Source: Phallus indusiatus (Eukaryota; Basidiomycota; Agaricomycetes; Phallales; Phallaceae). From it: a DNA stretch of 64,000 nucleotides. The position numbers and the translations under genes are program-made. This document shows, piece after piece, positions 48,601 through 60,836 of the stretch. The notes beneath the pieces were generated by a model. That model was not told the DNA's origin. It did no database searches and saw only the letters and a program-made list of their open reading frames with translations. The DNA lies in assembly GCA_027605045.1 (NCBI GenBank), contig JAQFWX010000005.1:930001-994000 (forward strand), in the 5' to 3' direction. Numbering within the stretch: position 1 is the stretch's first letter; every line of letters starts with the position of its first letter.

Positions 48601-51600
48601 CAAGTGCGGAGCCTATACAACCTCCCTCCTCTTTCTCGAACTGGCTGCTGAATATGCTCCTACCACCAATCTTGACAATGAACGAGAAGAGATCTTATAT
48701 GACATATACAGTCATATTGAGGAGCCCGATGGGTTCTATGCCATTAAGACTTCTAACGTGATTAATTTTTTGACGAGACGATTCCACCACGAAGGACAAT
48801 GGGACATGGCTTTTAGATTCCATGGTGCCACACTGGCTACTGACTCCGATGCTTCCCGAGATGGGGTTTCACGGTCTCTTCATGCCTTTGGATTCGATAA
48901 TTTGGCTATGTCGATGCTTCAATCGTCACAAGGCGGTGGATTGGATTCCTCAAAACTGACATATGAGATGGCTTGGAGAACGCAAATGTGGGACTTACCT
49001 GAGCCTCAACTAGACGGGCAAGAAGGCGCAACCCTCTATATTGCACTTCGTGCTATTCACAGAAATCGGGACCATAAAGATATTGATAATCTAATCACGA
49101 ATGCGGCGCGTAATGAGATGCAGCGGTTACAAAGTCTTGGTAATGAAGATATGGTTGCCATCCGAGATCGGATTCGATCTTTAATTTGTTTGGGTGAAAT
49201 AAGAAGATGGAAGAGGAATTATCCTGAGTCTGACATTCCTACGACACTCTCAGAAGAATTCCTGAGCCTGCCCCCAGGAACAAGGTAATATTTAATGGAA
49301 AGCTGACTACAATGTCGCTGATGCTTTGGTTAGTTTCACTCTCTCGGAAGAGGTTATCACTACGCGTTTAAGCCTTTTATCGTCACTTAAGCATCGGGAA
49401 AAACGTGATCAGCTCGGAGATCTAAAATCTTCCATTCTGTCCGGGGTCGAAGCGCTTGAAAAGAACTGCCTTTTGAAGCTATCAGAAACGGCAAGAGTAT
49501 CGAATAAAGCCGAAATTGCACTGAACGCCATAACTCGGGCCAGAACTTTGGATCCCGCTTTTTCTTTTGAGATTTCGGAAGAATTTTCCAACGTCCTGTG
49601 GTTACTTAGAGAACACAAGTCTGCAGTTGAAGGTCTACGCACCATCCTGTCAGAGTCTAAGATTCTCGCTCTCGACAAAGCCAGGGCAGCTCTTGCTTTA
49701 TCACGTTTGGTGAGTGCTATTATTATTGGCTTAGAACATGTCTCCTTATCTGTCTGTACTAAGGGGACTTGGTGGGCCGAGGCTTGCTTTCAAAAGCCTA
49801 CATACATACAGAATCAGTGTTTTCTTCCCGCTCTTCACATAATCCAGAAGATGGAAGGTAAAGTTGACTCGTCTCTGGCCGTGGTGTTTCATCAGTATGC
49901 ACTGTTTGCCGAAGCACAATATCACAGTATCTTGTCATCCCCTGCTGTTGTCCAACTGAAAGATTTTTGGGAAAAAAAATCCTCGGAAGTTGCTGAATGG
50001 GAACAATCTGTCCACTTTCCACGTCTTCGAGATTCTCTTGATTCTGAAATGAAGGCATTCGCAGAAGAGGACAAGTTATACAAGTCTCATTTTACTTCCT
50101 GTCGACAATTCCTAGTCCAGGCTATTCAAATGTACTCGTCATGCTTGGCCTTCTCTGACGAATTCGACGACAGTGCAATTATTCGATTATGTTCTTTGTG
50201 GTTCGCGAACTTTGAACTACAAACCGAAGGTTCAACGGCAGAACTCGCTGCGCTTGGTACTAACAAGAATATCAAGCCAAGCAACGAAGATATTGAGAAA
50301 GAGTTCGGACAGGCGCTGTTGAAAGTGGCTTCTCGGAAGTTTATATTTTTGGCCCATCAACTTTCGGCGCGATTGGATGCTGACAAGTCAAGCGAGCATT
50401 CACAAGTGCAGTTATGCGCATTGATACTTCGTATGTGCAAAGAACACCCGTTCCACAGTCTCTATCAAGTATGTGCTCTGACAAAGATCAATCAAATGCC
50501 CACATCGGCGCGTCGAACTTCCAGTCGCCACACCCCTCTGTATTGGTTCACTTCTACGGCACGAGCGAGAGCCGCCTCATCGATCCTCGCTCAGTGTCGC
50601 CAATTCGACGAACTCACCAAAACCCGCACGGCAAACATTGAGTACTTATGCAAAGCCTACCTCGAATTTGCAACGTGGTCGATCAAGGATAGAACGAAAC
50701 TCAAATCACAGATCGGAAGTTATACGATCCCTAGTGATAAGCAGCTTGCGAGGATTGTGAATGTTCCAGTGCCTCCTGCAACCGCTTATATACCGATTGA
50801 TTTATCGACCCGATACGAGGATGTTGTTACCATTGATCGCTATGGAAGTAACTTCCATGTTTTCGGGGGTCAAGCTGTTCCCAAAATTTGTGAGTGCCTG
50901 GGAAGCAACGGCGCCGCTTATAGACAACTGGTGGGTAAAATGACTTTTGCTAGCGCTTGATTAAACAGAAAGGGGTTTACCTTTATTGGCTCTAGTTTAA
51001 GGGTGAAGGAGCCGATGATCTTCGACAGGATGCTATTATGGAACAGGTCTTTGAATTGGTGAACGTTCTACTGAAACGCGATCGCGAAACCAAGAGAAGA
51101 GAACTGAGAATGCGAACTTACAAAGTTATACCTTTATCACATAACGCCGGGATTATCGAATTCGTCAAAGACACACAGCAATTCGGCGAGTGGTTAAGAA
51201 CCGCTCATCCAAGGTATGAAATGAAGGTTTAGTATACCAATGTAAATGCCTGATTTCAATGTCTAGATACAATCCAAAGGACGTCGCTGCCGAATACTGC
51301 ATGAATAAAATGAATTCGTGGCAAGGGGTGCCAAAACACCGGAAGACATGCGTGATGGTTTCATAGCGCTTTTGCGACGTTTCCATCCCGTCTTCAGACA
51401 CTTCTTCACAGAGATGCACAAACTTCCCATGGTGTGGTTTGGGTATCGGCTTAGGTATGCGCGCAGCGTTGCTACAACATCCATAATCGGGCACATTCTT
51501 GGACTAGGGGATCGACATGCGAAGAATATCTTGATAGATAGAGTAAACGGAGAATTGGTGCATATTGATTTAGGGATTGCTTTTGACCAGGTGAGTAAAG

Positions 51601-52218
51601 GGTCCCCCGTTTATTTTTGTCCTTGAAAAAGCTGAAACATTATTGTGAAGGGTCTCCGATTACGCGTTCCAGAATTAGTACCCTTTCGTCTAACTCAGAA
51701 TATGATAGATGGCCTTGGGACAACCGGTACAGAAGGAGTGTTTCGACGATGTGCGGAGGAAACGTTACGGGTTCTACGAGCGGAATCTGCTGTGATATTG
51801 AGTGTTTTGGAAGTTTTTAAACACGATCCGTTGCACCAGTGGGCTACTACGGCTGAGAGGGTCCGCAAAGTTCAAGATGGAATCGGGGGTAGCACAACTG
51901 CAACCGGTCCCGCAGAGATCACCAGAACAGGTACTGTCATCTCCGCAAGTACGAATGACGGAAGCGGGAAAGAGAAACTACATGAACAACAAGATTTGCT
52001 GGCGAAATTTAACAAACAAGAAGCTGATCGGGCTTTAACATCTGTTCGTCGGAAGCTCGACCAGGCTCTTAGTGTCGAATACGTCGTCAATGATCTTATT
52101 ACTTCTGCTACCGACCCAATGAATTTGGGGCAGATTTTTCCTCGTAAGTTCTACTAGAAATCTTTATCGACGTATGAGTACTAAATTGCATACGTGAGCG
52201 TGGAGCCCTTGGTTGTGA
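42644..52218 (+). CDS. TEL1: Serine/threonine kinase TEL1 (ATM family)
   Basis: PI3K-like protein kinase that senses double-strand breaks through Mre11-Rad50-Nbs1 and maintains telomeres. The N-terminal TAN motif is visible around residues 14-28 ([16 protein letters not shown]). Over 2,000 residues of helical solenoid follow, including long exons at 42644-43947, 44030-45350, 46330-49285 and 49330-50930. FAT-type helices precede the kinase domain. The kinase domain has [17 protein letters not shown] and [16 protein letters not shown]. Its catalytic loop is [13 protein letters not shown], and the metal-binding DLG lies in [11 protein letters not shown]. The FATC end is completed by a 20-nt exon (52199-52218) after a GTAAGT intron, giving FPPWSPWL and a TGA stop. 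About 3,000 residues, usual for ATM/Tel1. Start [10 protein letters not shown] at 42644 precedes the TAN motif directly. Confidence 0.95.
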
Positions 52219-55200
52219 TTGCTTTTTGTCCTGGCTAGGAAATAAATTTACGTTGGGTGCATACGTTGCCTCTGTATATGTCAATGTACTATATGTCACA
52301 TTTCTAACTTGTAACTTATCTTGAATCATCTATTCGTTCGAATTGACTAAACATTAGAAATTGGCCGACTAAAGAGTTTGGTATATAATTTCCACAAGAC
52401 CTATTGCTGAACCATTTGCCCCGCACGTGAAGGGTCAAAGGTCCGGATCCCCTGATCAGACTGAGTAAAGCCGATCTGCACGGTCAGTCAGCTCGGGCCC
52501 TAGGAAATATTAATCGCTCGGAAATTGTCATATTAATTCGTAGCTGTGTCCTATGTCCTATATTAGTATACAAGTACCTTTCCCCGCTATCAGGGCTATC
52601 ACTTATAATTATGTTGAAATGGGGAAATTGGGGAGAGACTCGGCGAAGCCAGATGGGTTTTGCTACCTTCCGGGATCCGCTCCGAGGATCCGCGTATACC
52701 TGCCCATGCAGGGTCGTTGAAATCTGGATTATTTCTCGACGATCCCCCGCATCAAATTTAAACACCTACATTTGGACTTATCTTATCATGGACAAGTTAT
52801 CTATGTAGTCCAAAGAATAACCTATCCTTTTTGTTCATGTTCTCCATCCCAAACTCACAGCGAAAACCCCCGTCAAACTAGTATCATTATTGTTATACTT
52901 ATGATTATACAAAGCACGCGGTGATACAGGCACAGCACAATTTTGAATAAATACTGATTGAAAGATTTATTTAGGAACCGGGCCGGGCATCGCGACATGC
53001 GATGAATGACCTTACTAGTTTCAAATTTTGAGTCGAGACGACTTGAGGTCCAGTGTAACTGAGTCGGTAGCGTACACTTAGGTCAACGATTACTATGATA
53101 TTCATTCCCTAGTGCAACCCGATTGTTGCGAGTGCTAAAGCAGTCGGTATTTGACTCTCCTTTGCCGGAATTTATATTTAAGTGATGTTCAACCAGCTTG
53201 CGAGCTAGTGCCGTCCGCTCTTGAAAAGGTATAGCTTACGAACCAGTCGTTTTATTGCCATATCTAAACTTTGAGTTAAGGAGAATCATGTATTAAATCC
53301 CCGAAAGAATACGTCATGATTAATGTTGAGATATTAGTACCGCACAAAGACGCAAAGCTTGAATTGAATTGTAATAATCATTTCAAAATAAGGGTTATAG
53401 CCTCACTAGATATTGATATAATTGAACATCGGATCGTCCCGACAGTATATATGCTAAGTACAGGCGATTCAATCACCTGTTTGTGAAATAGGTTTCCCCA
53501 TACGGCCTTGTGGCCTATTGGTAGTATTTGGAAATCCGAGATTTCATGAAGCCAGAACACGGACTTATGAAAAACAGAGGTCATATTTAGTCTTTCAAAA
53601 TACTGGAAATACACATAAATATATGGATAAGACTTTATTAGTACTACTCGTCCGAGTTCCCGTGCGGACCGCAGGGATGTCGCGACCGAATAGCTGCCTA
53701 TATTCTTGTGATTTAATGTTGTGTTGCCTTAAAAATAGGTTTTTACTACGGTCTGGGCGTCCTGTAAATTACACCAGTTCGAATATAATCTTTATAATGA
53801 ACTATGTTTTTATGATTGTTTTCAATGCTTGATAAAACTCTCCTCTGGATGTCTTATATAACAATGTAATCAAATAATATGTGCTGTGATAACGCTCAAA
53901 TGTTGTAAAAGGTCAATGTCATACGATATCCATTTAATAAGTGCTGAACTGAATTATCTGAGAGTGCACCAATGTGTTCCTCAGTTCAATTTATCATTCA
54001 TGTCAAGGCTGGTATGGTACTATGGTTATCTAAAAAATTTTGATTCAACTTAATTCTATATTAAGTGAGATTAGCAATTATTAAATATATTAACCAGTCG
54101 TGTGTCGTCGTCATCAATGAGCGAAAGAGCGCCACTTTCGACGCAGCGTTATTCAAGTATCGTAATATCTACTATCATCAATTAGGTAACTACACATTCA
54201 CGAACTAGGAATCTCGAGCTAGTCGTTGTAAATGTCGTAATCTTAGCTTCTGAAAGACACTGCCCATGGATGTTTAGAATTCAAGAACTCAACATGGGAG
54301 TTCAACGACATCAGCCACTATCATGTAACTTATCTTTCACTATGCACTAGGCTAAACTAGTACCAAAGTCGACATATAACACTGGTGGCTCTTAAATATT
54401 TGGGCATAATGAATTGATCATATGAAAGCCAGATGCATCACCAGTGGTGCGTATCGTCTTAGACTTCCGAAACAAGTTTTTTGTATCACCCCTCGTCGCC
54501 CATACAAACTGGGATCGAATAGATTGTAAACACGCTCCACCTGGTAGCATACACGTAGTGATTCATCGGGTAACTAGAAAAAGAGGGTGGTGGATACTTC
54601 CGTAAAGACAATGTCGCCACGGTACATACAAAGAAGTAGAGAGACGAGCAGATGATAGATCACCCATAATTTAAAGTTGCAAATTGTCGGGAAATCGAGC
54701 TATTTATAAGAATCGAACTCGGCAATGAGCGACAGATAGGAGTGGCACGCTCGTTAATTGTCTGTTCTGGAGAAGGTACTGGTGATCTGACAATAAAGGG
54801 TAACAGTTTTTCCACATTACATACGTTTCTTTACCTTGTTACGATTAGCTCTCAAGATCAAATTCAGGGTATGTTTATCCTGCACTGTGATGTAGATGCG
54901 GAAGAAAGGTCAGAGGTCCAGAATCAAATTCGAGTCGAAGATGTCTGTGCGTCGTGGTGAGGCTCAACATCACCCACGGTGCGATTTGATTTAAGTCACC
55001 TAAATTGATTGGCCGGATCATTATCACCTGAGACCCGTACTTTTGAAAATCAAAAACACGTAATTACAGCTGGGCGTTGTTTGTGCTTGCATGTGATTGG
55101 ACGGATCCCGCCACTTTGTCCTAAACATAGGTAGTCCGTAATTGGCCAATTCCTTTTTCACAAAGTCAGCAGACTAATATGTGAAAGCTTTCTATCCGAG

Positions 55201-58200
55201 GGCTTTTGCGTTCCCAACCTCTGGGACACAATTGAGCTGGAAAATCTACCCGAGTTAACCGATAAAACGACCAGTGACTTTTTGAAATTTATCATCACGT
55301 ACTTAGTTCAGGAATCGGGATAATAATGGAAGACACCTCAAGTGGCCTCAGCCACTGTCAAGTGTCGTGACACAACCCACGAACTGATTTGTATATTGTT
55401 TGTTGATCGGAATTTGGAGGATGATAGCACCCAAAATGTCGATCTAGGCCAATGGACATCGACACATGACGTTGGTAAATGAGACGTTCGACGGCATAAT
55501 AACGAGCTCCTTAGGCGATAAACATTGTTGATGAATAACGAACGCGATCAACGATATACTTTCCGACAGCCGATAAAATACCCAGCCAGTGTTTATGCCG
55601 CCAAATTTAGCGGCGGAGAAGAACAGAGGTCAAGAGACAGCTGAGCTGAGCTTGCAAGCTTCAAGACGCAACGAGGCCTTTAACCTTCGGCTAGAGCCGA
55701 GAGAGCATACCAAATTTTGTTCCCGATAATCATTTCAGTCATCTCGACTTGTCCAATAAGAAATAGGTGCAGAAGAAGTAAAAGTCTTCGTATCGGGATA
55801 CGGAACCGGTTTATGGCCCAGGCTCAGGGGAAAGGAAAAAGGACAAGGTGCGATGTGTTTAGAAAATGGTGCTTTTTGACATGCATACTTAGGTTTCTTC
55901 TTACTGTCGCCTCGCAAATTCACGGCGCTCATGAATTGGCATTTAATGCCGGGTTAGTTTCGGTACACCGATTAATAGAGCTATCACTCTGGAGTCTAGA
56001 AGTTCTTCTATCTCCATTCTATCTGTGTTGAACTTTAGCGGGATGACTGTTAACTTGATAGAATACCGCGACTTACTCCTGTGGCTGTAATTGTCCGAAT
56101 TCCGAGAAACTCAGGAAAGGTCAAAATAGTTGTATGTATTTATATGAGAACAATGAATAGGTACGAGAGAAAATTGGAAAAAAAGCAGGATGGATCTATG
56201 GCGACGTACCTAAGAAAGATCAAAAGAATCCATTATACTTGGATAAAATGACATTCTATCAACAGATTGCTGCGCTGCAATTTCATTTTCATTTTCTGTG
56301 CTTCAAATTAATAGTCGAATAGTCGAATTGATTGGTCTATCTGCACTTTTTGCAAATTCGTCGTGGCTCTGTTCCGTTTCTCCACCGATGCCCAGTATCT
56401 AATCCGTTAGGCACATACTTTCTTCTATAATCTGTCCCTCATGGGCTATTGAGGGACTTTTGCAATGATTTTAAGATTCGAGAAGTTTTGGAATGCGCGA
56501 TGCAGATCGCGAAAAAGACTAGCACCTGAAACTCTGTTGTGTTACATCGGATGTTCGGACGTATATTCCTAATCAAGAGGTCGTGTAGGTTCGGAAAAAT
56601 TCAGCTTCGAAGCGATTGTGGAGAGCCAGAATTATATATCCACGCTGAGCGCTCAGTACGTAGCACTCCGTTGCTCGCGAAAGTCGAAGGAATGTTTCTT
56701 CAAGGCAGGATACACTGGCAACGGCCCTGTCAACCCAGTCTACCGTTGATATTAAATCGCTGTCGTTCTCAAGAATATTGCCGTCCAATTATACCAATTT
56801 AAGAGTTATGTAAGCCTAGGCCGATACGGCAGACGCAGAAATTTTGCGAGATCATGGGAGAAGGAAGCCTTGGTGAGAGGGGGTATACATTTTCGCCGCG
56901 AAAAGGGTTGGATCAGGTTGGATCTAGCAAACCATGCATGGTATAATCGTCACCACGGCTTTTTTGGCTTGCTCCAAATTTGGAAGGACCAAGGTACCAT
57001 TTATTGTCGCAGGAAGAAAGGAATCGTGTTCAACATGCATATGCAACCTTCGATTATAACATATATCAGGTACGGCAAGAGGATACCCGCATGGTCGCAA
57101 TAACAAATCAAATGAATGGTTCGAGTGAGACGAAGATCTTGTGTTGCGAGATCAGAACTTTGATAGGCCGACAGATTGTGGCCAGGCTGGAGTGTCATGT
57201 CAGTATGATGGCGTAAACCGTATCATCTGGTATCTTGATTTCTCTTACGCGTTAATTGGCGTCGCGTTCATAAAAGGCAAGTAGATACGGCCGGGAGCGG
57301 CTTTTCTTATCCCTCCCAGCTTGGTTAGGAAGGAAGGGTGAGTGTTCCAAATAGGCGAATTGAGTAGTACACACGCTGATTTCCGTGACACGCCCTCTGA
57401 GTATGACAATTTCGTCATATCATATCAATTTTGTCCAAATGCGAGATAATTAGTTAGCATCTTCAAGAAAAAGCTAGAGCAGAGGAGGCCGGAAAAAAAG
57501 AAGCCAAAGACCAAGATGGCAACTGGGTCGACATCCGGAAAGACGAACATGCAGAAATTGTGGTTTTTGTCAATGCCGTCTCGGAAAGGCAAACAACCAG
57601 CCAATCCTTTTTCATGTATTCCTAAGTCCAGATTGTCAAAAGTCTGTAGATCTTATGTTGTGAGAGAGGAAGGAGAAGGAAGGAAGGAAGAAAACGTTTC
57701 GCGGATACTAGAATAAAGATGTGTCGCGAATCATGGAGGGTCATATCAGGAGTACATTCGTCGAACTCATTCAAAGTTTGATCAAATGCAACCCGCTGCG
57801 AATGGATGTTGACGGGAATACTACTTGAGAGGTCCTCCCGCAAATTGCCATGGGCCGTGACCTAGTTGGTATATCAGTTATTGTGTAATTGTGGCCCAGT
57901 GCCACGCTTCTTTCGCCGCAATTTTCCTTGCCTTGCCACATCGCCTAATCAGGCCTTTTGAAAAGACCCACACGATGCTAGTTTAATATATAGTGACTTA
58001 CCTCACGGCATCAACCCGCGTAGATAATGTCCGGTTATTGGGTAAATAGGATGTTTCGTAAACTCAAAGCATTGGTCCTAATGAAGGGCTCGGCTTCGTT
58101 AGGAAAAGATTCCACGGTCCGACTTGAGTAAAAACACTAGAATAAGTAGTTGCATCTTCCGAGCTTGATGTTCAATTGATGTCCCAAAATGAAAACTGGC

Positions 58201-59183
58201 CCAGGACCTGGATCAAAAAAAAAGCAAAAGAGACTAAATTGATACGGTTGACGGTATGTCAAAATTAGGGTTTAAACGACTGTTAAGGATTGGTTTAGCC
58301 ATTTTAATTTATGCCACAGTCGGTAGACAAGAAGTTATAAGCGGTTGACGAAGAAGACGTTGGAAAAAGAATTCGAAGCAAGAAGAAGAGTGTGAAGATA
58401 TGTTTGAAGAGTATGAACAGGGGATAAACTTAAATGACCGACGTACAATGATATTACATCAACAAGGACACCATTCCAAATAATTGAACTGTAGACGGCC
58501 ACTAATTCAAACTTCACATAGGCAGAAGCAGCATTTCCGAAGACGACGGATAGTATACAGTATTGCAATGAACAGCACAACCGTAGAATGGTGGACCCTC
58601 TGGTCTATTATTACTACAACGTTGCAAGAGATATTTGACAATGTGGCAAAGATAGCATCTAACTCGGTTTCCTAAAGCGGACTAGTGCAACTTTAATTAA
58701 TATGAATGAAAAAAAAACATGCGAATTTGCTCTGGTTGTCACTATAAGTGCCACAACTTCTTCCGTGGGGTTGTGAATTTAGTAGTACTCGTGGTTAAGT
58801 CCTGAATATTCAAGCTCGGTTATGCTTATAAAAGAAGACTATGTATTCGCAGATAAACAACCAGACTTTTGCTTGGCTGTTTATGTCTGGCGAGTGGTGT
58901 GCAGAAGAAAGACATATAAAGCGAGAGTGGTCCTGATCGGTTAGCAGTCCCATTATGTACACGTGTTCAAGTTGTTCGGAATTCAAACGGTGGGTTTCAA
59001 GGATAAACTCTACGTTATGTGGTGTTCTCAGTTTCTTTTCTTTATACAGGGGGAGGGGCCTAAGCAATCGCGCTTCTCATGTAATTTATTTTTTTGATAT
59101 AGCTATACAATGAAAACCAGGGATATTCGTTTGATAATACACTGTAGTATGTATTCATTGTTCGCCAATGAACAATTGTTCCG
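52219..59183. other. Gene-poor tract of about 7 kb
   Basis: No recognisable gene on either strand. ORFs are short (under 105 codons) and show no domain, signal peptide or consistent splicing. The longest, at 55717-56031, and those at 54742-54960 and 58335-58580 look like chance. Possible decayed coding sequence lies near 57350-57625. Small inverted repeats occur (55596-55613, 56434-56457), along with a GGAA-rich run near 57668-57690. I see no obvious transposase, reverse transcriptase or long terminal repeats by eye, but old degraded elements cannot be excluded. A contrast in gene density with the rest of the window is clear. Confidence 0.6.
56434..56457. repeat. Perfect short inverted repeat
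   Basis: GTCCCTCA and TGAGGGAC are separated by 8 nt, giving an 8-bp perfect stem. It lies in the gene-poor tract with no adjacent gene, so the purpose is unknown. Confidence 0.6.
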
Positions 59184-60362
59184 TCATCGGCCCATCCAGC
59201 CCTTTTCGATCGAAAACACGGAGACAATATGAAAATGGAAGTAATCAGGTCAGGTGAAAAGAATCGTCGAAAAGGGAACACATATGGTTCGGGGTGTGGA
59301 TTGAAGAGGAGTGGGGTTCGGTCCGTGGAAAAATTAAACACCGTGCAATAGAAAGCGAACGAAAAGGAAAGAAAAGAAAGAGAAATATAACAGATATTAA
59401 ATTTGAATGTGCATTAGTAAAAAGTAAAGCCAGAGGTAATTGAAGGGGATAACGTACACCGTCTACAACGAGGACTTCCCCATTCACATACTGGCTGGCG
59501 TCGCTTGCAAGGAACACTATAGGGCCAGCGAAATCTTCGGGTGTCCCCCATCTCCCAGCCGGTATACGTTCTGATATCTGACGGAAGCGAACAGGATCCG
59601 CAAGTAAGCGAGAATTCCTACATGATTCAATATAATTAGAGAAACAATGGTGGATCCAAAGAAGACGACAGACATGTCCGTGTCGATATAACCCGGAGCA
59701 ATCGCATTGACATGAACATTATGAACGCTCCATTCGTTGCTGAGAGCCTTAGTAAGTTGACCGACAGCACCTTTGGCAGCAGCATAAGCGGGAACTGTGA
59801 GACCACCTTGAAATGTAAGCAGGGAAGCAAAGTTTATGATATGACCACGACGAAGAGGCACCATGTGACGACCGGCAGCTTGGCAAAGAATCCAGACGGA
59901 CTTAAGATTGGTGTTTATAACCTATGAAAAAGAGAAAAAGCAAAGAGGGAAAAATACGAAGAATAAAATATATCAACGGATAGAAAAACAGCGGAAATTG
60001 GAAATGGCACTCCTGACATCATCCCAGTCTTCTTCAGAAAACTCAACACTTGGGGCGCGACGCTGTATACCAGCGCAATTGACAAGAATGTGAATATTTC
60101 CGCCCATCTTATCCAGAGCAGTTTGAAAGAGGGATTTGACAGCAGTCATATCTGAGAGGTCGCATACTACATGAGTATGGTGGTCGCCTGGGGGAAGAGG
60201 AGGATCTGGTGATCTTGATACCACACAAACTGTAGCACCAGCTTGAGCTAGCGCAAGAGCACAAGCGCGACCAATACCGCGAGTTGCACCGGTTATGAGG
60301 ACGTTTTTGTTCTGAAGACTGAAGAGACTGAGCGCAGGAACAGAAGGAGACGAGTCTGACAT
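59184..60362 (-). CDS. SDR oxidoreductase, KduD/gluconate 5-dehydrogenase-like
   Basis: Classical short-chain dehydrogenase that oxidises or reduces a sugar-acid keto group with NAD(P). Near the start [19 protein letters not shown] carries the TGxxxGxG cofactor loop. VCDLSD and [11 protein letters not shown] follow. [19 protein letters not shown] is close to the block shared by bacterial KduD and IdnO. The catalytic Ser and YxxxK lie in [20 protein letters not shown] and [10 protein letters not shown] (Tyr-Ala-Ala-Ala-Lys), then [32 protein letters not shown] and GEVLVVDG. The last exon, after a GTACGT intron of about 250 bp, adds GWMGR with a stop at 59184-59186; DGGW.x.R is the normal family end. 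About 270 residues, no targeting signal. Divergent to the MDR gene, with which it probably works. Confidence 0.88.
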
Positions 60363-60836
60363 GATTTTCTTTGCTGATTTCGAGTGGACTGAAAACTATT
60401 CAAAAAGAGGTCAACGAGGAGATAATATATAATATAATATAATATTAACAAGATTTGAAAAAAAAAGAGGAAAATATGAGACGAAAGGGAGGTATAAAAA
60501 GAGACCGCATCTTACCCAGTTAACTTACCTAATACAACGCGCACACACACCATTTCGATCCAGAACACGATCGGCTAGGCTCGGACCGACCCCGCTAATT
60601 GGCCACAAGGTAATACCCCGCACGGTGGCTTCGGCCCGGACAAATGGGATATTTCCTGTTTACGTAAATAAGCGCATTTTTTAAATTACGTAATATAATA
60701 TAATAAGTTTGTTAGGCTCAGGCAAAGCGTAGAATAGAATGAATACATTGGTGGTGGAGGCGTATATATACTCGCTGCTTGCCCTCGATTATATGCGCTC
60801 TCGCATCCCCCTCTCCCCCTCTTCACTGTTACACTC
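60363..60836. promoter_or_regulatory. Shared divergent promoter of the SDR and MDR genes
   Basis: This 474-bp spacer holds two CreA/Mig1-type GCGGGG hexamers on the minus strand (plus-strand CCCCGC at 60590-60595 and 60616-60621). A CCAAT box in inverse orientation (ATTGG, 60598-60602) lies between them. TATATATA at 60763-60770 is 67 bp before the MDR start. TAATATAATA-type runs lie near both ends (about 60424-60445 and 60690-60705). Carbon catabolite repression of both genes is inferred, not shown. Confidence 0.5.

Noticed and set aside
1418..52218. Idea that primase, MSH6 and TEL1 form a replication/repair gene cluster
   Set aside because: They are far apart on different strands among unrelated housekeeping genes; three such genes in 64 kb is plausible by chance.
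55717..56031. 104-codon ORF with hydrophobic C-terminal half
   Set aside because: No recognisable family, no splicing context, and an equally open antisense frame overlaps it.
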